A stretch of 60,015 bases of DNA from Betaproteobacteria bacterium (lineage in GTDB: Bacteria > Pseudomonadota > Gammaproteobacteria > Burkholderiales > Rhodocyclaceae), in assembly GCA_016194935.1 (NCBI GenBank), contig JACQAO010000102.1, positions 1-60,015 on the forward strand, in the 5' to 3' direction. Both the position numbers and the translations under genes were made by a program. Positions 54,521 to 60,015 of this stretch are shown here, piece by piece. Each line of letters opens with the position of its first letter. Within the stretch, counting starts at the first letter, position 1. Under the pieces are notes generated by a model. That model was not told where the DNA came from. It searched no databases and worked only from the letters and a program-made list of their open reading frames with translations.

Positions 54521-55881
54521 CTGCTCACCACTGCACTGGGAGATACGTCAAGGCCGCGGGCCTTGGCAGCACGGGCATTGACGGTCAAAACCAGCGGCAG
54601 GTAAATCGCCGCTGCGACCACTGCGGCAATCGCCACGCCCTCCAATTGACTGCCGACGACCAGCCACAGCGCCATCCCCAGAAAAACCGAAGCATGCAGC
54701 ATCTTCGGCAAGAACAGCAAAAATGGCCGGTTATACAGGAAGGCTTCGGCAGCCAGTGCCTGGGCAATCTGGAATATCGCCGCAGCCAGCACCAGCACCC
54801 ACAACAGCCCCGCATAGGGCGCAAAGTCGGGACTGGTCAGTATCACCACGATCCATTCGCCGAAAACATAACTGACACCGGTCACCAGCGCCAGGAGGAA
54901 CGCCAGCAGCAGCAAAGCGCGATACAACTGGTGCCGGCTGCTGCGCATGGCTTCGATGGAACTGCTGTCACCGGCGCGCTGGAAGATGATCGGATTGATG
55001 GTTTGGGAAAACACCGCCAGCATCAGGTTGGCGGGTGCATTGGCGATTTGGGCAAGCGCCACGTAAAAACCGACCTGCGCTATGGACAATGTTTGCTGGA
55101 TGATCCAGCGATCACCATAACTGGCGAAGATGGCGGGGATGGCGAACAAGGTGATTGAAAAAGCATAGCCGCCAAATTCCCGTCCCAGTGCGCCTGCCCC
55201 GAATAACTCACGCCAGCCGCGAGTTACCGGCGGCGATGATTTTTTTTGCAAGAACCGCACAATCAGCAAAGAAGCCAGCGAACCCAGCAGGAATCCCGCC
55301 ATCGCTGCGTCGCCCGCACTGTCTTTTACTCCCACAACAATCGCTAACACTACTGCGCCCGCCAGACGCAATAGCGCATCGGCAGACTGCAGCAGCGCAT
55401 AAGTCTGCCGCTCACGGCGGGTGTTGAGATCGGCCAGGTACACCGACAGGGTGCCACTGGACACTCCGTAACCGAGGGCAAGAAACAGCAGCATCCCCCA
55501 ACTCCGCTCCGCGCCGGAACTGACCCAAAGCGTAGCGACGATGCCGCCAAGAAAAATGATCGCCGCACTGCCGCGTAGCAGTATGCTCACCAAACGCTCC
55601 AGATCGCCGGACGTGCCGCGACTGGAGCAGATATGGAAGTAGCGGGCAACAGCATGTCCCATCGGCCCATAGATAAACAGATTCAGTGTACCGGCCAGCG
55701 TCAGGCCCAGCGCAAATCGTCCATAGTCCTGCGGCCCCAATAGAGTGGTCAGCAATTTCAGCGTGACCATGCCCAGCAGCAAAGTGAGCAGTTGCCCGGT
55801 CACCACCCACAGCAGTTCCGAATGAGCCAAGCCACCGCTGTTCTGCAATCGGGGCTTCCGCAGCAGCATCCACATACCCAT
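54517..55881 (-). CDS. wzx: Oligosaccharide flippase, Wzx-like
   Basis: 454 aa with 12 or more membrane helices. N-terminal ELLWVVTGQLLTLLLGMVTL and LGPQDYGRFALGLTLAGTLN are typical of the polysaccharide transporter family (MOP superfamily). Later GGYAFSITLFAIPAIFASYG, DRWIIQQTLSIAQVGFYVAL. Flips the completed lipid-linked repeat unit to the periplasm. Its presence implies a Wzx/Wzy-dependent route, but no Wzy polymerase was recognised in this locus. Two bases separate it from the dehydrogenase gene upstream. Confidence 0.9.
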   Translation of the reverse strand: MGMWMLLRKPRLQNSGGLAHSELLWVVTGQLLTLLLGMVTLKLLTTLLGPQDYGRFALGLTLAGTLNLFIYGPMGHAVARYFHICSSRGTSGDLERLVSILLRGSAAIIFLGGIVATLWVSSGAERSWGMLLFLALGYGVSSGTLSVYLADLNTRRERQTYALLQSADALLRLAGAVVLAIVVGVKDSAGDAAMAGFLLGSLASLLIVRFLQKKSSPPVTRGWRELFGAGALGREFGGYAFSITLFAIPAIFASYGDRWIIQQTLSIAQVGFYVALAQIANAPANLMLAVFSQTINPIIFQRAGDSSSIEAMRSSRHQLYRALLLLAFLLALVTGVSYVFGEWIVVILTSPDFAPYAGLLWVLVLAAAIFQIAQALAAEAFLYNRPFLLFLPKMLHASVFLGMALWLVVGSQLEGVAIAAVVAAAIYLPLVLTVNARAAKARGLDVSPSAVVSR

Positions 55882-55882
55882 G

Positions 55883-57163
<1,281 letters not shown>

Positions 57164-57183
57164 AGAAAAATCATCGGTGATAT

Positions 57184-58419
57184 TTATCGGGACAAGCGAC
57201 CGGCGCGACGGCCAAAAGCATCGATGTCGCTGTCCAGGCGCAGGCGCAGCGGCACTTTGGCCAACTGCGGACTTTCCCGGTAGCCTCGATCCAGGCCGAC
57301 CAGGGTTGCCAGGGTATTCAAGGTCACTGTGGCGCTGGTGGTGCCGGACAGAGCGCCACGAACCCACACGCCGAGAACAATCCCCGGCAGCAGAATCGAC
57401 AGGCCAATTGCTATCGCCATGCGCCGGCCCATAGCGCGCAAACCGCCACGCAACGCCGTCCATTCTACCTTGAGCCGCGCCCGGCGCGTGCTGCTCGCCA
57501 GTTTTCCGGCCGCCCGGCGCTCTGACATTTCCTGCTGCAACTGCGTTACCGCAATCAACCGGGCCTGCGCGGCGGCTTCGGCGAGACGCTCCGCTTCGAT
57601 GCGCGCCTCGCTGCGGCGACGCGCCTCGGCTTCTGCCGCAATCTTGTCACGCGCCTGTTTCGCCGCCCGGTTTTCGCTGTCGAGCCGCATGGCTGCCGCC
57701 GCCGTGGCGGCGCGTTCTGTGGCGATCAGCGCGTGCGCCTGGGTTTCCAGTATCTGGTCGGCGCGCGCACGTATCTCCGCCAGGGCATTGGCCTCGCTTT
57801 CGCTCTGCTCGCGCAAGCGGAAAGCCTCCAAGGCGAGTGCGTCGGCTTCAATGCGCTCACGGGTACGCCGCTCGGCTTCCGCTTCGATTTCAACACGGGC
57901 CGCAGATTGCTGTTGGGTGCGCCGGTCGGCCTCAGTGCGCCGTCGTGCGGCTTCAATGCTGGCGGCATCGGCGGCGGTGCGTCGACGGATGCTGGCGACG
58001 GTCTCCGCTTCCGCCTGTTCGCGCGCTTCGGCTTGCGCCGCCGCCTCGGTTTCGATGGTTTGCCGCTCCAGCGCCGCTTGCTCCAGCCGGCGCTCGGCCT
58101 CGCGCCGGGATTCCGCCAGTTGCCGCGCCTCGGTCTCGGCCTTTTCCCGCCGCCGCGCTTCGAGCGCCGCCCGTCCTTCCGCAGCGATGCGCTCGATCAC
58201 CCGGGCTTCTGCAGCACGCTCGGCTTCGATGCGGCTGGCAAACTGCGTGGTCATGCTGAGTTCATCTTCTGCCCGCTGTTGCGCCTTGACCAGCAACTTC
58301 TGTTCCGCCTGAATTTCCGCCTGCGCTTCCGCGATGGCCCGCGCCTCGGCATCCTGCATGGCTCCGCCCTCAGCCGCTACGGGCTGGGCCGGACCGGATT
58401 CCGGTGTAAGCTGGGTCAA
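57184..58419 (-). CDS. Long coiled-coil single-pass membrane protein, function unknown
   Basis: 411 aa. Residues about 20-310 are almost wholly Ala, Glu, Arg and Gln in heptad-like order, predicting a very long alpha-helical coiled coil. One membrane helix follows at about 334-354 (MAIAIGLSILLPGIVLGVWV), then a roughly 55-residue C-terminal tail ending LRLRLDSDIDAFGRRAGRLSR. By the positive-inside rule (RRARLK, RRM before the helix) the coiled coil is cytoplasmic. No enzyme motif. It is the first gene of the minus-strand polysaccharide transcript, 20 bases before the dehydrogenase, so it may scaffold or position the assembly machinery. That is conjecture. Confidence 0.75.
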   Translation of the reverse strand: MTQLTPESGPAQPVAAEGGAMQDAEARAIAEAQAEIQAEQKLLVKAQQRAEDELSMTTQFASRIEAERAAEARVIERIAAEGRAALEARRREKAETEARQLAESRREAERRLEQAALERQTIETEAAAQAEAREQAEAETVASIRRRTAADAASIEAARRRTEADRRTQQQSAARVEIEAEAERRTRERIEADALALEAFRLREQSESEANALAEIRARADQILETQAHALIATERAATAAAAMRLDSENRAAKQARDKIAAEAEARRRSEARIEAERLAEAAAQARLIAVTQLQQEMSERRAAGKLASSTRRARLKVEWTALRGGLRAMGRRMAIAIGLSILLPGIVLGVWVRGALSGTTSATVTLNTLATLVGLDRGYRESPQLAKVPLRLRLDSDIDAFGRRAGRLSR

Positions 58420-58755
58420 TGGTTCTCCCGTATCCTGAAAGTCATGCTTGCCACCCGCCGCAATAATCGTGGACTCGATGTTTCGTATTATCGACCGTTT
58501 TTGCCTTCCGGCAGCGTGGAAAACCGGGGGGAAACTCCCTTATCACTCGTTCGGCGCCCGGCAAGCCCCTATCTACGGCCTATGACCTGATTCCGTCCCT
58601 GCCGAAGCGCGGTAGAATCATGTCATGCAGACCTTCGCCCACCCCCGAACTTCCCAGGGACATTGCTGTCCGAGTAAGTCGCGGCTTGCCGGAATATCCC
58701 GTTTGGGTGGCTGCGCAGACTACGCCTTGACCCCTTCCATTCCTGCCGGCCACCC
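58420..58755. other. Divergent promoter region between polysaccharide locus and dsbD
   Basis: 336 bases between divergent genes. A TAGAAT (58613-58618) preceded at 16 bases by TTCCGT is a weak plus-strand promoter candidate for dsbD. On the minus strand CGATAATAC (near 58490) resembles a -10 box, without a convincing -35. No gene or repeat recognised. Confidence 0.4.
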
Positions 58756-60015
58756 ATGCTAAAACGACTTCTGCTGCTCCCCCTGCTGCTGTCCTTCGCC
58801 CATCTTGCCTGGGGCGGCGACGAACCGCTCGATCCCAATCAGGCGTTTCAGTTTTCCGCCCGCGCTGTCGATGCCAAAACCATCGAGGCGCGCTGGCAGA
58901 TTGCCGATGGTTATTACATGTACCGCGACAAGTTCCACTTCGAACTGGCGCCATCGACGGTCAAACTAGGCAAGCCGCAATTCCCGCCGGGCAAGATCAA
59001 GGACGACGAATTTTTCGGCAAGATCGAAACTTATCGCCACGAAGTAAAGGTTCTGCTGCCGCTTGAGACTGCTGCCGGCGCATCTTCCGTTACTCTCAAA
59101 GTGAGCGTGCAGGGTTGCGCCGATCTGGGTATCTGCTATCCGCCGATACCGCAACAAACAATCGTCAAACTGCCTGCGCCGAACACTCTTCAACTCTCCG
59201 TTGCTCCCGCCGCAATCCCGCCGCCGCTCAGCCTTGGCTCGACCCCTGCGCCGGGGATATCGCTGGCGCCATCCGCACCATCGGCACCCACCCCGGCCAC
59301 TGTCGATAACGCTGGCGACGAAAGCTCGCGCATCGCCGGTTTCCTGAAAAACGCCAGCGCGTGGACCATTCTGCTGTTCTTCTTCGGCTCCGGTCTTGCG
59401 CTGGCATTTACCCCCTGCATGTTTCCGATGGTGCCGATACTCTCCAGCATCATCGTCGGTCATGGCCATGACATCGGCAAATCGCGGGCCTTCATCCTGT
59501 CGCTGGCGTATGTCCTCGGCATGTCTTTGACCTATGCCGCCTTCGGCGTCGCCGCCGGCATGTCCGGCACCATGCTGTCCTCCGCCCTGCAAAACGCCTG
59601 GGTGCTGGGGGGCTTTGCCCTGGTCTTCGTGGCGCTGTCGCTGTCGATGTTCGGTTTCTACGAATTGCAGTTGCCGGCTTTTCTGCAAAGCAAACTCTCC
59701 GACCAGGCCAATCGCCAGCAAGGCGGCAGCCTGCACGGCGTGGTGGTGATGGGCGCGCTCTCGGCCATCATCGTCGGCCCTTGCGTCGCCGCACCGCTGG
59801 CCGGTGCGCTGCTGTACATCGCCAAAACCGGCGACGCCGTGCTGGGCGGCGGCGCGCTGTTCGTCATGGCGCTGGGCATGGGCCTGCCCTTGATCATCGT
59901 CGGCACTTCGGCGCGCCACCTGCTGCCCAAGCCCGGCCCGTGGATGGAAGCGGTCAAGCAATTCTTCGGCGTGCTGCTGCTGGCGCTGGCGATCTGGCTG
60001 GTCTCGCCGGTCATA
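58756..60015 (+). CDS. dsbD: Thiol:disulfide interchange protein DsbD, 3' partial
   Basis: 420 codons are visible and the frame stays open at the window end. Signal peptide (RLLLLPLLLSFAHLAWG), then the periplasmic n-domain with FSARAVDAKTIEARWQIADG, DGYYMYRDK, and the reactive Cys pair around VQGCADLGICYPP. After a Pro/Ser/Ala linker the membrane domain begins, with its first Cys in LALAFTPCMFPMVPILSSII and the second in SAIIVGPCVAAPLAGALLYI. It passes electrons from thioredoxin to periplasmic disulfide reductases, of which TlpA in this window could be one. The C-terminal thioredoxin domain is outside. Confidence 0.95.
   Translation, partial: MLKRLLLLPLLLSFAHLAWGGDEPLDPNQAFQFSARAVDAKTIEARWQIADGYYMYRDKFHFELAPSTVKLGKPQFPPGKIKDDEFFGKIETYRHEVKVLLPLETAAGASSVTLKVSVQGCADLGICYPPIPQQTIVKLPAPNTLQLSVAPAAIPPPLSLGSTPAPGISLAPSAPSAPTPATVDNAGDESSRIAGFLKNASAWTILLFFFGSGLALAFTPCMFPMVPILSSIIVGHGHDIGKSRAFILSLAYVLGMSLTYAAFGVAAGMSGTMLSSALQNAWVLGGFALVFVALSLSMFGFYELQLPAFLQSKLSDQANRQQGGSLHGVVVMGALSAIIVGPCVAAPLAGALLYIAKTGDAVLGGGALFVMALGMGLPLIIVGTSARHLLPKPGPWMEAVKQFFGVLLLALAIWLVSPVI

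Noticed and set aside
57329..58312. 327-codon Ser/Arg/Ala-rich plus-strand frame
   Set aside because: It mirrors the Ala/Glu/Arg codons of the coiled-coil gene and looks like an artefact of that repeat composition.

Overview
The window is about 60 kb of a Gram-negative chromosome that reads as a betaproteobacterium, most likely in or near Nitrosomonadales or Rhodocyclales; I cannot name a genus. Grounds: the EpsF/EpsG-type exopolysaccharide (EPS) proteins, the cytochrome oxidase block with a small assembly protein, DUF2970 and DUF2909 genes, a HrcA-type operator in front of rpoH, and the order tlpA-aroQ-accB-accC-prmA-zinc-ribbon gene. Genes are dense, base composition is moderately GC-rich, and no rRNA, tRNA, CRISPR array, phage or complete insertion sequence was recognised.

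Region 1 (1-16538, all plus strand) is the distal part of an EPS locus. It runs: chain-length protein EpsF (5' end outside the window), tyrosine-kinase-like EpsG, a GT4 glycosyltransferase, a secreted three-domain repeat protein, a second GT4, a heparinase II/III-like protein, an asparagine-synthase-type amidotransferase, two methyltransferases, GDP-mannose 6-dehydrogenase (AlgD type), a third GT4 and two GNAT acetyltransferases. Together these suggest a secreted polymer with mannuronic acid that may be amidated, methylated or acetylated. A two-block leader sequence recurs before the amidotransferase, the first methyltransferase and algD.

Region 2 (16932-23329, mostly minus strand) is regulatory and partly decayed. 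It has two PilZ-type c-di-GMP receptor candidates, a glycosyltransferase fragment related to the GT4 of region 1, a LuxR-type response regulator with a receiver-histidine kinase, a STAS-like protein and a PAP2 phosphatase.

Region 3 (23446-32255) holds rpoH behind a CIRCE operator and the aa3-type cytochrome c oxidase genes. On the minus strand there is a structural operon (coxB-coxA-small protein-ctaG-DUF2970-coxC) and an assembly operon (SURF1, Sco-like protein, ctaB, sco1). The heme A synthase gene expected beside ctaB is not there.

Region 4 (32442-42323) is housekeeping: mpl, a conserved protein, tlpA, a 266-bp palindromic MITE-like element, aroQ, accB, accC, prmA, a zinc-ribbon protein, tpx, a PfkB kinase, a glycine-zipper lipoprotein and apaH.

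Region 5 (42332-58419, all minus strand) is a second surface-polysaccharide locus of O-antigen or capsule type. It includes a TviB-type dehydrogenase, a Wzx flippase, three successive methyltransferase-like genes, CgeB-like, GT2 and GT4 transferases, a second amidotransferase, a GT2-epimerase fusion, a WecA/WbpL-type initiating transferase and a WbpM-type dehydratase. A coiled-coil membrane protein of unknown role lies at its promoter-proximal end. dsbD begins at 58756 on the plus strand and leaves the window.
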